Origin: Rhodococcus ruber NBRC 15591
GTDB taxonomy: Bacteria > Actinomycetota > Actinomycetes > Mycobacteriales > Mycobacteriaceae
NCBI RefSeq assembly: GCF_001894945.1
Contig: NZ_BCXE01000012.1
Span: forward strand, 124,001 to 188,000
DNA length: 64,000 nucleotides
Reading direction: 5' to 3'
Position numbers and translations under genes: made by a program. This document shows positions 26,913 through 36,807 of this stretch, piece after piece. Position 1 is the first letter of the stretch. Every line of letters starts with the position of its first letter. The notes beneath the pieces were generated by a model, which saw nothing but the letters and a program-made list of their open reading frames with translations, was not told the origin of the DNA and searched no databases.

Positions 26913-28040
26913 ATGCCCCGAACGCTGCTGGTCACCAACGACTTTCCGCCCCGGCCCGGGGGGATCCAGTCCTACCTGCAGGCGTTCGCGGCCCAGGTGC
27001 CGCCCGACGACCTGGTCGTCTACGCCCCGCGATGGCGAGGGGACAGTCACGTGACGTTCGACGCCCGGCAACCCTTCGAGGTCGTCCGCCACCCCACGAC
27101 CCTGATGTTGCCGACCCCCGCCGTGGCCCGGCGGGCGGCCCGGCTGATGACCGATCGCGGCTGCGAGACCGTGTGGTTCGGCGCTGCGGCGCCGCTGGCC
27201 CTGCTCGCTCCCGGGTTGCGTCGCGCCGGCGCCCGCCGGATCGTGGCCAGCACCCACGGGCACGAGGTCGGCTGGTCGATGGTGCCCGCCGGACGGCGGG
27301 CGCTGCGCCGCATCGGCAACACCACCGACGCCGTCACCTACGTCAGCCGGTACACCCGCGGTCGATTCGCCTCGGCGTTCGGGCCCGGCGCAGGTCTCGA
27401 GCACCTGCCGTCCGGCGTGGACACCGAGGTGTTCCGGCCGGATCCAGCGGCGCGCGCGGACCTGCGCGCCCGGTACAGGCTCGGGGACCGCCCCACCGTG
27501 CTGTGCCTGTCCCGGCTCGTGCCGCGCAAGGGCCAGGACATGCTCATCCGTGCACTGCCCGAGATCCGGCGCCGTGTCGACGGGGCGGTGCTCGTGATCG
27601 TCGGCGGTGGCCCGTACCACGACCGCCTCCGCAAGCTGGCCCGCACGGTCGGAGTCGAGGACCACGTCGTGATCACCGGAGGAGTGCCGGCCGCCGAGCT
27701 CGCCGCCCACCACACCCTCGCGGACGTGTTCGCGATGCCGTGCCGTACGCGCGGCGCCGGCCTCGACGTCGAGGGTCTCGGAATCGTCTATCTCGAGGCC
27801 TCCGCCACCGGGGTGCCCGTGGTGGCGGGCCGCTCCGGCGGCGCGCCGGAAACCGTGCGGGAAGGAGAGACCGGTGTCGTCGTCGACGGCACGTCGGTCG
27901 CGGCGGTGGCGGCCGCCGTCGCCGACCTGCTCGCCGACCGCGACCGCGCGGCGGCGATGGGCGCGGCGGGCCGCGCCTGGGTGGGCGCCGAATGGCGGTG
28001 GGACGTGCTCGGCGAGAAGCTGCGGCGTCTGCTGGCCTGA
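26913..28040 (+). CDS. pimB: GDP-mannose-dependent phosphatidyl-myo-inositol-monomannoside mannosyltransferase
   Basis: PimB' (Rv2188c-like) adds the second mannose to (Ac)PIM1, giving the PIM2 anchor of lipomannan and lipoarabinomannan, at the cytosolic face of the membrane. A GT4/GT-B protein of 375 residues: N-terminal LVTNDFPPRPGGIQSYLQ glycine loop, HGHEVGWS near 113, the GDP-binding LSRLVPRKGQDMLIRA, and the retaining-GT4 EX7E-type segment EGLGIVYLEASATGVPVV. ATG 26913 gives MPRTLLVTNDFPPRPGG, the standard N-terminus. It works in the same lipoglycan pathway as mptA at 38-40 kb. Confidence 0.95.
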   Translation: MPRTLLVTNDFPPRPGGIQSYLQAFAAQVPPDDLVVYAPRWRGDSHVTFDARQPFEVVRHPTTLMLPTPAVARRAARLMTDRGCETVWFGAAAPLALLAPGLRRAGARRIVASTHGHEVGWSMVPAGRRALRRIGNTTDAVTYVSRYTRGRFASAFGPGAGLEHLPSGVDTEVFRPDPAARADLRARYRLGDRPTVLCLSRLVPRKGQDMLIRALPEIRRRVDGAVLVIVGGGPYHDRLRKLARTVGVEDHVVITGGVPAAELAAHHTLADVFAMPCRTRGAGLDVEGLGIVYLEASATGVPVVAGRSGGAPETVREGETGVVVDGTSVAAVAAAVADLLADRDRAAAMGAAGRAWVGAEWRWDVLGEKLRRLLA

Positions 28041-28115
28041 CGTGCCGACCGTCCGGCCCCGACCCCATGCAACCCCCTGGACGAGCCGGGACCGGCCATG
28101 TGTGAAGCTGTCCCC

Positions 28116-28515
28116 GTGAGCAGCATTCAGGTGGCCGATCAGGCCTTCATCGCCGCGGCGCCGAGGCGGATCGCGGCCGAGATCGCCCAGCCCCACCGCT
28201 GGCGTTCGTGGTGGCCCGACCTGGACCTCACGGTCCGAGAGGACCGAGCCGAGAAGGGCATCCGATGGTCGGTCGGCGGGGCGCTGACCGGCACGATGGA
28301 GGTCTGGCTCGAGCCGATGCTCGACGGCGCGATCGTGCACTACTTCCTGCACTGCGAACCGGCCGGGATGCCGCCGGAGAAGGCGGGGGGGGTGGGATCT
28401 CGCCGCCATGAATCACCGGCGCCGCGTCGCCGGCAAGGTCATGACGTTCGACGTCAAGCGGCGGCTCGACGCCGGGCGCGCCGCCGGCGAACCTCCACAG
28501 GACCCCCGCCCCTGA
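28116..28515 (+). pseudogene. SRPBCC (polyketide cyclase/START-like) protein, frameshifted in a G8 tract
   Basis: Codons from GTG 28116 give a START/SRPBCC-like protein (VSSIQVADQAFIAAAPRRIA, then HRWRSWWPDLDL and GTMEVWLEPMLDGAIVHYFLH), the equivalent of the small genes after pimB' in mycobacteria. At 28385-28392 there are eight G residues; with seven, the frame would continue AGGWDLAAMNHRRRVAGKV, then MTFDVKRRLDAG to a stop at 28513-28515. As given, the frame leaves the family and runs Arg-rich into the next promoter. This is either a recent frameshift, a slippage-prone switch or a sequencing error. Confidence 0.75.
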
Positions 28516-28639
28516 CCGACGGGGCCGTACCTGCAGGCGACGAGCCCGCACCGGAACTACTACGGTGTGATAGACAGCGGTTCCCGCGTGTGCCGATCCG
28601 GTAGGACGAGGGGACAGACGGAAAGGAAGCGTTCGTCGC

Positions 28640-29077
28640 ATGGCCGAGAAGACCAAGCGGTCGATCACCATCGATGCTCCGTCGGATCGGGTGATGGCCG
28701 TGATCGCCGATTTCGACGCGTACCCGGCCTGGGTCTCGGCAGCGAAATCCGTGGAAGTGCTCGCCGTCGAGTCCGGAGGCCGCGCCGAACGGGTCCGGTT
28801 CGTGCTCGACGCAGGCGTGGTGCGCGACACGTACGAGCTGGTCTACGAGTGGGCTTCCGACGGCCGGTCGGTCAGCTGGGAGCTCGTCGCCGGGGAGATC
28901 CAGAAGGCCCAGTTCGGTTCCTACATCCTCACCGAAGCGCCGGAGGGCGGCACCACCGTGTACTACGAGCTGACGGTGGACCTGACCATCCCGATGATCG
29001 GACTGTTCAAACGGAAAGCCGAGAAGGTGATCACCGACACCGCGCTGAAGGAACTCAAGAAGCGGGTGGAAGGCTGA
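28640..29077 (+). CDS. SRPBCC / START-like lipid-binding domain protein
   Basis: 145 residues, equivalent to M. tuberculosis Rv2185c. The helix-grip fold pattern is clear: MAEKTKRSITIDAPSDRV, VIADFDAYPAWVSAAKSVEV, alternating strands RAERVRFVLDAG and YELVYEWASDGRSVSWEL, and a long C-terminal helix ending KELKKRVEG. Such proteins bind hydrophobic ligands in a central cavity; the ligand is unknown. Start ATG 28640 with AAGGAAG nine to fifteen bases upstream. The gene probably shares a message with the ArsA-like ATPase that follows. Confidence 0.9.
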   Translation: MAEKTKRSITIDAPSDRVMAVIADFDAYPAWVSAAKSVEVLAVESGGRAERVRFVLDAGVVRDTYELVYEWASDGRSVSWELVAGEIQKAQFGSYILTEAPEGGTTVYYELTVDLTIPMIGLFKRKAEKVITDTALKELKKRVEG

Positions 29078-29109
29078 GCGGGCTCGCCGGGCGGCCCGGC
29101 CCCGCCGCC

Positions 29110-30330
29110 GTGCGGCTGTTCGTCGGCAAGGGGGGCGCCGGAAAGACGACCCTCGCCGCGGCGACCGCCCTCGCGGCAGCCCGCTCCGGAGTTCCCACCC
29201 TCGTCGTCTCGCTCGATCAGGCGCACTCGCTGACCGACGTGCTGGCCGTCGATCCGGCGTCGACCGGGTCCGTGGACGCCCGCATCGTGCCGGTCGCCGA
29301 GGGTCTCGACGCGCTGGAAATCGATTCGCTCGCGCTGCTCGAGCAGCGGTTTGCGCTCCTGACCGCGCTCGCCGCCGCGGGCGGTGCCCACGGGCACGGT
29401 GACCGGTTCGGGATCCCCGCGGCCGAGGAACTCACCGGCCTGCCCGGCGCGCAGGAGATCCTCGCCCTCGGGGAGGTGGCCCGCCTGGCCGAGTCGGGAC
29501 GCTGGGGCGAGGTGATCGTCGATCTGCCCGCATCCGCGGACGCCTTCCGCATGCTCGCCGCGCCGGCAACGGCCTCGGAGTACATCGAGCGGATCTGGCC
29601 CCGGCACAGCCGCATCGTCGCGGCGACCGGGGCTGACCCGCGCCTCGCCCTGGTCGTGGCACTGGTCGACCGCGTCGTCGAACACGTCTCGACCGTGCAG
29701 GACCTGCTCGGCGACCGCACGCGCACCCGAGTCGACCTCGTCGCCACCGCCGACCGGCTCGGCATCGCCGAAACGCGACGACTCCGGTCCTGGACGGCCC
29801 TGTCCGGGCTACGGCTGGAACGCGTGATCCTCAACCGGATCGTCCCGGACCTCCCGGCAGAGGAGACCGGACCCGCCGCGGCCTGGCTCGCCGAACAGCG
29901 CGGCGGACAGCGCCGGATCGTGGCCGAGATCGCGTCGACCCTCGGCGACGTCACCGTGGTCGAGTGCGAGCAGCGGTGTGCCGAACCGGTAGGGTTGGCC
30001 TCTCTGGCGGCGCTCGCGGAGTCGCTGCATCCGGACGGAGCAGCACCGCTCACGCAGGAGGATGCCGGCCTCGAGCCGGTGCGGGTCCAGCATGAATCGG
30101 GGACAGGGGTGGATGCGGTGTACACGATGCGGATGCATCTGCCGCTGGCGGATGCGGCATCGCTGACGCTCGGCCGGGTCGACGACGACCTGGTGATCGG
30201 CGCCGACGGCCTGCGCCGCCGGGTGCGGCTCGCGTCCGGTCTGCGGCGCTGCACCGTCGCCGGCGCCGAGTTCGAAGGATCCGACCTGCTGGTGCGGTTC
30301 CGTCCCGATCCCGCGGTGTGGCCCCGATGA
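29110..30330 (+). CDS. ArsA/GET3-like anion-transporting ATPase family protein
   Basis: 406 residues, Rv2184c-like. The deviant Walker A GKGGAGKTT stands at residues 6-14 immediately after the start (VRLFVGKGGAGKTTLAAAT), followed by SLDQAHSL, the Switch I type segment, and a P-loop NTPase core with VIVDLPAS. The C-terminal third is an alpha-crystallin-like strand-rich domain (VYTMRMHLPLADAASLTLGRVDDDLVIGADG). No arsenic-binding cysteines are evident, so a role in tail-anchored or lipid-related sorting is a guess. GTG 29110 is used; translation could also begin a few codons upstream, overlapping the SRPBCC stop. Confidence 0.85.
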   Translation: MRLFVGKGGAGKTTLAAATALAAARSGVPTLVVSLDQAHSLTDVLAVDPASTGSVDARIVPVAEGLDALEIDSLALLEQRFALLTALAAAGGAHGHGDRFGIPAAEELTGLPGAQEILALGEVARLAESGRWGEVIVDLPASADAFRMLAAPATASEYIERIWPRHSRIVAATGADPRLALVVALVDRVVEHVSTVQDLLGDRTRTRVDLVATADRLGIAETRRLRSWTALSGLRLERVILNRIVPDLPAEETGPAAAWLAEQRGGQRRIVAEIASTLGDVTVVECEQRCAEPVGLASLAALAESLHPDGAAPLTQEDAGLEPVRVQHESGTGVDAVYTMRMHLPLADAASLTLGRVDDDLVIGADGLRRRVRLASGLRRCTVAGAEFEGSDLLVRFRPDPAVWPR

Positions 30331-30767
30331 GCGCCGACCACGACGTCCTCGTCGCCGAACTGCGGGCGCTGGCCGATGCCGTCCTCGACCGGCTCGAGCA
30401 GACGGTGCAGCGATTCGCCGAGCCGGAGTCGTCCCCCCGGTCGCCGGCGCCCGGCTCGGTGTCGCCCGATTCGGTGTCGCCCGATGCGGGGACCGAGCCC
30501 GCTACCGACACGTCCGCCTCGACGGCGGGCGGTTGCAGCTGGTGCCCGCTGTGCGCCGTGGCCGCCGCCGTCCGGGGCGAGCCGCACGAGCTCCTCACCC
30601 GGCTCGCAACTCAGATCGCGGCCCTGATCGCGCTGCTGCGGGACCTGCTCGCCCGGTACCTTCCGGCCCGAGGACCCGCCCCCGACGCGCCCGGTCCGCA
30701 GGACCCGCCTCCGGCTCCCGGCCGCAACGGCACGTTCGTGCCGATCTCGGTCACGATCCGACGCTGA
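30327..30767 (+). CDS. Small conserved protein with CxxCxxC-type cysteine motif (Rv2183c-like)
   Basis: 146 residues; the ATG overlaps the ArsA-like stop (ATGA), so it is coupled to it. It has a helical N-terminus (VLVAELRALADAVLDRLEQTVQRF), a Ser/Pro linker with two 15-bp direct repeats (VSPDS/VSPDA), then GGCSWCPLCAVAAAVRGE, a CxxCxxC cluster that could bind zinc or a thiol ligand, an amphipathic helix (LLTRLATQIAALIALLRDLL) and a disordered Pro-rich C-terminus. The function is unknown. The constant partnership with the ATPase in actinobacteria suggests a joint role. Confidence 0.75.
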   Translation: MSADHDVLVAELRALADAVLDRLEQTVQRFAEPESSPRSPAPGSVSPDSVSPDAGTEPATDTSASTAGGCSWCPLCAVAAAVRGEPHELLTRLATQIAALIALLRDLLARYLPARGPAPDAPGPQDPPPAPGRNGTFVPISVTIRR

Positions 30768-30780
30768 TCGGACCCACGCC

Positions 30781-31755
30781 GTGAGCACGGATCGACTCAC
30801 GATCGGAATCGACGTGGGCGGCACCAGCATCCGCGCGGCCGTCGTCGACGGTACCGGCACCGTCGTCGACACCGTCCGGGCGCCGACCCCGCACTCGGCC
30901 CGTGCCCTCGACGGCGCCCTCGACCGCACCGTCGCCCTCCTGGCGGGCCGCAACGAGGTCACCGCCGTCGGTCTCGCCGTCGCCGGGTTCCTCACCGCCG
31001 ACCGTCGCGTCGTCCGCTACGCCCCGCACCTCCCGTGGGCGGATGTGCCCGTGGCGGAGCGGATGAGCGCGCGGATCGGCCTGCCGGTGGTTCTCGAGCA
31101 CGACGCCAACGCCGCCGCGTGGGCCGAGTACCGGTTCGGTGCCGCCGCGGGTGTCCGGACGACCGTGCTGGTCGCCGTCGGCACCGGGATCGGCGCCGCC
31201 CTGCTGCTCGACGGTGTGCTGTTCCGGGGTGCGCACGGCATCGCCCCGGAACTCGGGCACCTGCAGGTGGTTCCCGACGGGCGCGCCTGCGCGTGCGGGA
31301 AGCGCGGCTGCTGGGAGCGGTACTGCAGTGGCACCGCGCTGGTCGACACGGCGATCGAGCTGCTCGCAGCAGGTCCGGACCGCTCCTCCCAGCTCACCCG
31401 CGACGTCGCGGCGGATCCCGGCGCGCTGACCGGACGACGGATCGCCGGAGCCGCGCAGGACGGCGACCCGCTCGCCGTCGCGGCGATGGGGGAATTCGCC
31501 CGCTGGCTCGGACTCGGCCTGGCCATGGTCGCCGACCTCTTCGACCCGGAACTGGTGGTGGTCGCCGGCGGAGTGTCGGAGTCGGCGTCCCTGTTCCTCG
31601 ACGACGCCCGCGGACACTACGCGGCGGCCCTGACCGGCCGGGGCCACCGGCCGCTCGCGCGGGTCCGTGCCGCACACCTCGGCGACGCCGCCGGCCTGGT
31701 GGGCGCGGCCGACCTCGCCCGGCACCGGTCCGGACGAAACGGACCGAGCGAGTGA
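30781..31755 (+). CDS. glk: ROK-family glucokinase
   Basis: 324 residues. N-terminal ATP motif IGIDVGGTSIRAAVVDGTG, catalytic LEHDANAAAWAEYRFG (Asp about residue 111), the phosphate loop AVGTGIGAALLLDG, and the ROK zinc motif CACGKRGCWERYCSG with three cysteines and an upstream ELGH histidine. This is the pattern of actinobacterial GlkA-type glucokinases. Start GTG 30781, 13 bases after the previous stop. This kinase is not part of the block in M. tuberculosis as I recall it, so it may be a local insertion or a loss in mycobacteria. Confidence 0.87.
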   Translation: MSTDRLTIGIDVGGTSIRAAVVDGTGTVVDTVRAPTPHSARALDGALDRTVALLAGRNEVTAVGLAVAGFLTADRRVVRYAPHLPWADVPVAERMSARIGLPVVLEHDANAAAWAEYRFGAAAGVRTTVLVAVGTGIGAALLLDGVLFRGAHGIAPELGHLQVVPDGRACACGKRGCWERYCSGTALVDTAIELLAAGPDRSSQLTRDVAADPGALTGRRIAGAAQDGDPLAVAAMGEFARWLGLGLAMVADLFDPELVVVAGGVSESASLFLDDARGHYAAALTGRGHRPLARVRAAHLGDAAGLVGAADLARHRSGRNGPSE

Positions 31756-31886
31756 GATGCTCGTCACGTCCGTCGGTGTGAGGCGGGACCCCGGCATGCC
31801 ACGGTGTGCACGGCAACACCTCGCCGTCGTAGAGTCGATCGGCAGGCACGGTCTGCCTGCGCGTTTCGGAGACGGGGAAGGACGCC

Positions 31887-32624
31887 ATGTGGTATTGGCT
31901 ATTCAAGTACGTCCTGCTGGGGCCGCTGCTGTGGCTCATGGGGCGGCCGAAAATCGAAGGTGCGGAGAACATTCCGACCGACGGCCCCGCGATCCTCGCC
32001 AGTAACCACAAAGCCGTCCTCGACTCCTTCTTCCTTCCGCTCGTGGTGCGGCGGCGCATCACCTTCCTCGCCAAGAGCGAGTACTTCACCGGCACCGGAT
32101 TCAAGGGCCGGTTCCAACGTTGGTTCTTCTCCGCGGTCGGTCAGGTCCCGATCGACCGCACCGGGGCGGATGCGGCGCAGGACGCCCTCAACGCCGGTGT
32201 CCGCGTCCTCTCCCAGGGCAAGCTGCTCGGCATCTACCCGGAAGGCACCCGGTCGCCGGACGGGCGCCTGTACAAGGGCAAGACCGGCATCGCCCGGCTC
32301 GCCCTGCAGACCGGCGTCAAAGTGATCCCCGTGGCGATGATCGGCACCGACGAGATGAACCCCATCGGGTCGAAGATGTGGAAGCCGGCCAAGGTGACGG
32401 TCCGGATCGGTGAACCGATCGACTTCTCCCGCTTCGAAGGCATGAGCGGCAACCGATTCGTCGAGCGCACCGTCACCGACGAGGTGATGTACGCGCTGAT
32501 GCGCCTGTCGGACCAGCAGTACGTCGACATCTACGCCGCCACCCTCAAGAACCGGCCCGCCGAGGAGGATGCGGCGTCCGCAGCCGCCGACGCGGACCGC
32601 CTGCCCGACACGCAGGCCGGCTGA
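31887..32624 (+). CDS. 1-acyl-sn-glycerol-3-phosphate acyltransferase family (PlsC-like)
   Basis: 245 residues, Rv2182c-like. Acyltransferase motif I NHKAVLD (H41, D46), motif III EGTRSPDG (E119) and an N-terminal hydrophobic anchor (YWLFKYVLLGPLLWLMG) place it at the cytosolic membrane face, acylating lysophosphatidic acid or a related lipid in phospholipid or PIM precursor synthesis. Start ATG 31887 preceded by GGGGAAGGACG. The C-terminal 20 residues are acidic and Ala-rich. It stands alone between the kinase and exoribonuclease AS. Confidence 0.9.
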   Translation: MWYWLFKYVLLGPLLWLMGRPKIEGAENIPTDGPAILASNHKAVLDSFFLPLVVRRRITFLAKSEYFTGTGFKGRFQRWFFSAVGQVPIDRTGADAAQDALNAGVRVLSQGKLLGIYPEGTRSPDGRLYKGKTGIARLALQTGVKVIPVAMIGTDEMNPIGSKMWKPAKVTVRIGEPIDFSRFEGMSGNRFVERTVTDEVMYALMRLSDQQYVDIYAATLKNRPAEEDAASAAADADRLPDTQAG

Positions 32625-32630
32625 CGCCGG

Positions 32631-32692
32631 CGCCGGCGGCACCGTCCCGGCCGTGACCGGGCGCCGGCGGCACCGCCCCGGCCGTGGCCGGG
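32631..32692. repeat. 31-bp tandem direct repeat
   Basis: Two copies (32631-32661 and 32662-32692) differing at about three positions. Each can fold a CCCGG/CCGGG hairpin. The second copy abuts the -10 element of the next gene. Confidence 0.85.
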
Positions 32693-32694
32693 CA

Positions 32695-32700
32695 TAATGT
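32695..32700 (+). promoter_or_regulatory. Leaderless -10 element of the exoribonuclease AS gene
   Basis: TAATGT, inside CATAATGTG, ends six bases before GTG 32707. It follows the second 31-bp repeat directly. Confidence 0.5.
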
Positions 32701-32706
32701 GCGCAC

Positions 32707-33198
32707 GTGCGTTACTTCTACGACTGCGAGTTCATCGAGGATGGTCGCACCATCGAGCTCGTGTCGATCGGTGTCGCCTGCGAGGACGGGCGCGAGTTCT
32801 ATGCGGTGTCGACCGAATTCGATCCCGAGCGGGCCGGGCCGTGGGTACGCCGGAATGTGCTGCCGAAGCTTCCGCCCCCCGCGCACCCCGCCTGGAGGTC
32901 CCGGACCCGCATCCGCGACGACCTGCTGTCCTTCCTGATCCCCCGGCCGGGCATCCAGCCCGAACTGTGGGCCTGGCTCGGGGCCTACGATCACGTCGCG
33001 CTCGTCCAGCTCTGGGGCACGATGCCGGAACTGCCCGACGCGCTGCCCAAGTTCACCCGCGAGTTGCGCCAGCACTGGGAACAGCACGGCAGGCCGCCGC
33101 TTCCGGCCGTACCCGACGACAATCACGACGCCCTCGCCGACGCGCGTCACAACCTCGCCAAGTTCGAGGCCATCGAGGCCGCCCGACGACGCCGCTGA
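32707..33198 (+). CDS. Polyadenylate-specific 3'-exoribonuclease AS
   Basis: 163 residues, closely like M. tuberculosis Rv2179c, a DEDDh-type exoribonuclease that trims A-rich 3' ends. Catalytic D6 and E8 in MRYFYDCEFIEDG, a second Asp in LGAYDHVALVQLWG, and the C-terminal DNHDALADARHNLAKF block with the His/Asp pair. GTG 32707 is a leaderless start by promoter spacing. aroG follows after 90 bases from its own promoter. Confidence 0.92.
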   Translation: MRYFYDCEFIEDGRTIELVSIGVACEDGREFYAVSTEFDPERAGPWVRRNVLPKLPPPAHPAWRSRTRIRDDLLSFLIPRPGIQPELWAWLGAYDHVALVQLWGTMPELPDALPKFTRELRQHWEQHGRPPLPAVPDDNHDALADARHNLAKFEAIEAARRRR

Positions 33199-34674
<1,476 letters not shown>

Positions 34675-34687
34675 CTCCGGCAGGGTC

Positions 34688-36688
34688 TCAGGGCAGGGCG
34701 GTGAGGGTCACCGTGCCGCCCGGCTCGACCCGGTCGCCCGCCCCCGGGCTCTGACCGATCACCACCGAGCGGTCGGAGCCCGCGAACTGGCGCACCTCGA
34801 CGTCCAGACCGAGCCGGCCGAGTTCGTCGCGCGCCGCGGCGACCGTGCGGCCCAGCAGTGAGGGCACCTTCACGGCATTCGACACCAGCAGCGTGACGCT
34901 GCCGCCGGCGTTGACCCGGTTCCCGATCGCCGGATCGGTGCCGACGACTCGTCCCGCATCGACGTCCGCGTCGAACACCTCCCGCGACTCGCGCACCGTG
35001 AGTCCCACCGTGTCCAGGGCCCGCCGGGCCTCGTCGACGGTGCGGCCCGCGACGTCGGGCACATCCACCGGCGGTGACCCCTTGCTGACGATCACCGCGA
35101 CTTCCGCCCCCACCGGAAGGACTGTGCCGGGTGCCGGGTCGAGCGCGGCGACCCCGCCCTCCTCGACGGCGGTGCTGTAGGCCGAGCCACCGTCCACCGG
35201 GACAAAGGTCCGGTTACGCAGTTCCTGTTCGATGACGTCGCGGTCGCCGTCACCGACGATCGTGGGCACGGTCGGCCGGCCCAGCGAGACGAGCAGCACG
35301 ACCTCGTCGCCCCGGGCGACCCGGCTGCCGGCCTCCGGGTCGGTGCCGAGCACGGTGTCGACGGAGGCGTCGTCGGAGTACTCCCCCCGTACCTCGGGGG
35401 TCACGTCTGCGGCCTGCAGGGCCGCGAGCGCGGTGTCCCGATCGGCCCCGAGCACGCTCGGGACGGTGGTCATCCGCCCGGACCCGAGCCACCATCCGCC
35501 GAAGCCGACGGCCAGCGCCAGGACCAGGATCGCCAGTAGCCACAGCAGCGTCGTCCGCCGGTTCCGTCGGCGCTCGGCGGCGAAATCGGCCGGCTCGGCC
35601 CGGAGCCCCGAGGTCTCGGCACGCGGGTGTTGCTGGGTGACGACCTTGGTGTGCTGCGGACCGGCGGGGGAGAGCTGGGCGGCGAGACCCGGAGCCGCCG
35701 GAGGGGGCAACGGTCGCGACGGCGGTGCCGCTGCGCGCACGGCCACGGTCGGTGGCGCGGGAACCACCGTAGCCGTCGCCGGTTCCGCGGCGGCCGAACG
35801 ATGCTGCGCGGACCGCTGCGGAGCGGGCACCCGGTAGCGGGGCAACGCCAGGGCATCGCAGACCTCGCTCAGCGCGGCGGCCATCGCCCCGGCATCCGGG
35901 AACCGCTCACCGGGCTCTCGTTCGGTGGCGTGCCGGACCAGCTCGTCGAACTGCTCCGGGACCCCGTCGATGAGGGCGCCGGGGTCCGGGACGTCCCGAT
36001 CGACCCGCTGGTAGGCCACCGACAGCGACGTGTCGCCGGTGAACGGGGTGCGTCCGGTCAGCATCTCGAACAGCAGGATCCCGGTCGCGTACACGTCGCT
36101 GCGTGCGTCCGCGGTACCCGTGGTCACCTGTTCCGGCGACAGATATGCGGCGGTCCCCAGGATGACACTGCGCGACGTCGTCGTTGCCGCGGCGACCGCA
36201 CGCACCAGGCCGAAATCGGCGATCTTCACCTCCCCGGCATCGGAGATCAGCACATTCTCCGGCTTGACGTCACGGTGCACCAGGCCGGCGCGGTGCGCCA
36301 CGGCGAGCGCCCCCAGCACCGGCGCCGCGACGGCCGCCGCCGCGTGCGGGGGCATCGGGCCCCGCTCGCGCAGCAGTTCACGCAGCGTGCCGCCCTCGAC
36401 CAGTTCCATCACCAGGAAGACGTGGTCCCCGTCCTGTCCCTGGTCGTACACCGCAACCAGACCCGGATGGGTCAACCGCGCCACCGAGCGCGCCTCGAAC
36501 TCGAACCGCGCCAGGAACTGGGGATCGGCCGCGAACTGCGGATCCATGACCTTCACCGCCACCGGACGGTCGAGTCGCAGGTCCGTGCCTCGGTACACGA
36601 TGGACATGCCGCCGCGGGCGATCGGTGCCTCGATGCGGTAGCGCCGTTCGAGCACCGTGCCGATCAGGCGGTCGCCTCCAGAGCTCAC
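34688..36688 (-). CDS. pknL: Ser/Thr protein kinase PknL with four PASTA domains
   Basis: A 666-residue transmembrane kinase. The kinase domain occupies about 17-280: glycine loop IARGGMSIVYRG, K46, catalytic HRDVKPEN (D140), DFG at 158-160. A Pro/Ala-rich juxtamembrane region follows, with one membrane segment near 395-415 (LLWLLAILVLALAVGFGGWWLG) and four extracellular PASTA repeats, beginning VPSVLGADRD, VPTIVGDGDRD, VPDVAGRTVDE and VPSLLGRTVAA, that should sense muropeptides. M. tuberculosis PknL lacks the PASTA part. Start GTG 36688 (VSSGGDRLIGTVLERRYRI). Divergent from its likely substrate gene Rv2175c. Confidence 0.94.
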   Translation of the reverse strand: MSSGGDRLIGTVLERRYRIEAPIARGGMSIVYRGTDLRLDRPVAVKVMDPQFAADPQFLARFEFEARSVARLTHPGLVAVYDQGQDGDHVFLVMELVEGGTLRELLRERGPMPPHAAAAVAAPVLGALAVAHRAGLVHRDVKPENVLISDAGEVKIADFGLVRAVAAATTTSRSVILGTAAYLSPEQVTTGTADARSDVYATGILLFEMLTGRTPFTGDTSLSVAYQRVDRDVPDPGALIDGVPEQFDELVRHATEREPGERFPDAGAMAAALSEVCDALALPRYRVPAPQRSAQHRSAAAEPATATVVPAPPTVAVRAAAPPSRPLPPPAAPGLAAQLSPAGPQHTKVVTQQHPRAETSGLRAEPADFAAERRRNRRTTLLWLLAILVLALAVGFGGWWLGSGRMTTVPSVLGADRDTALAALQAADVTPEVRGEYSDDASVDTVLGTDPEAGSRVARGDEVVLLVSLGRPTVPTIVGDGDRDVIEQELRNRTFVPVDGGSAYSTAVEEGGVAALDPAPGTVLPVGAEVAVIVSKGSPPVDVPDVAGRTVDEARRALDTVGLTVRESREVFDADVDAGRVVGTDPAIGNRVNAGGSVTLLVSNAVKVPSLLGRTVAAARDELGRLGLDVEVRQFAGSDRSVVIGQSPGAGDRVEPGGTVTLTALP

Positions 36689-36807
36689 CCGGTGTACCCC
36701 CGTGTCCGTGCCGTCGTCTTGCTGCGTCAGGTGCGGCGTACGCGGGGAAGACCGCCGGGTTCGCCTCTGTCGATCGTAGCCAGCGCACCAACCGTCCGGT
36801 CGCCCGA

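Noticed and set aside
25419-28409. A 996-codon minus-strand frame opposite the peptidase and pimB
   Set aside because: Low-complexity shadow composition and fully antisense to two well-supported genes.
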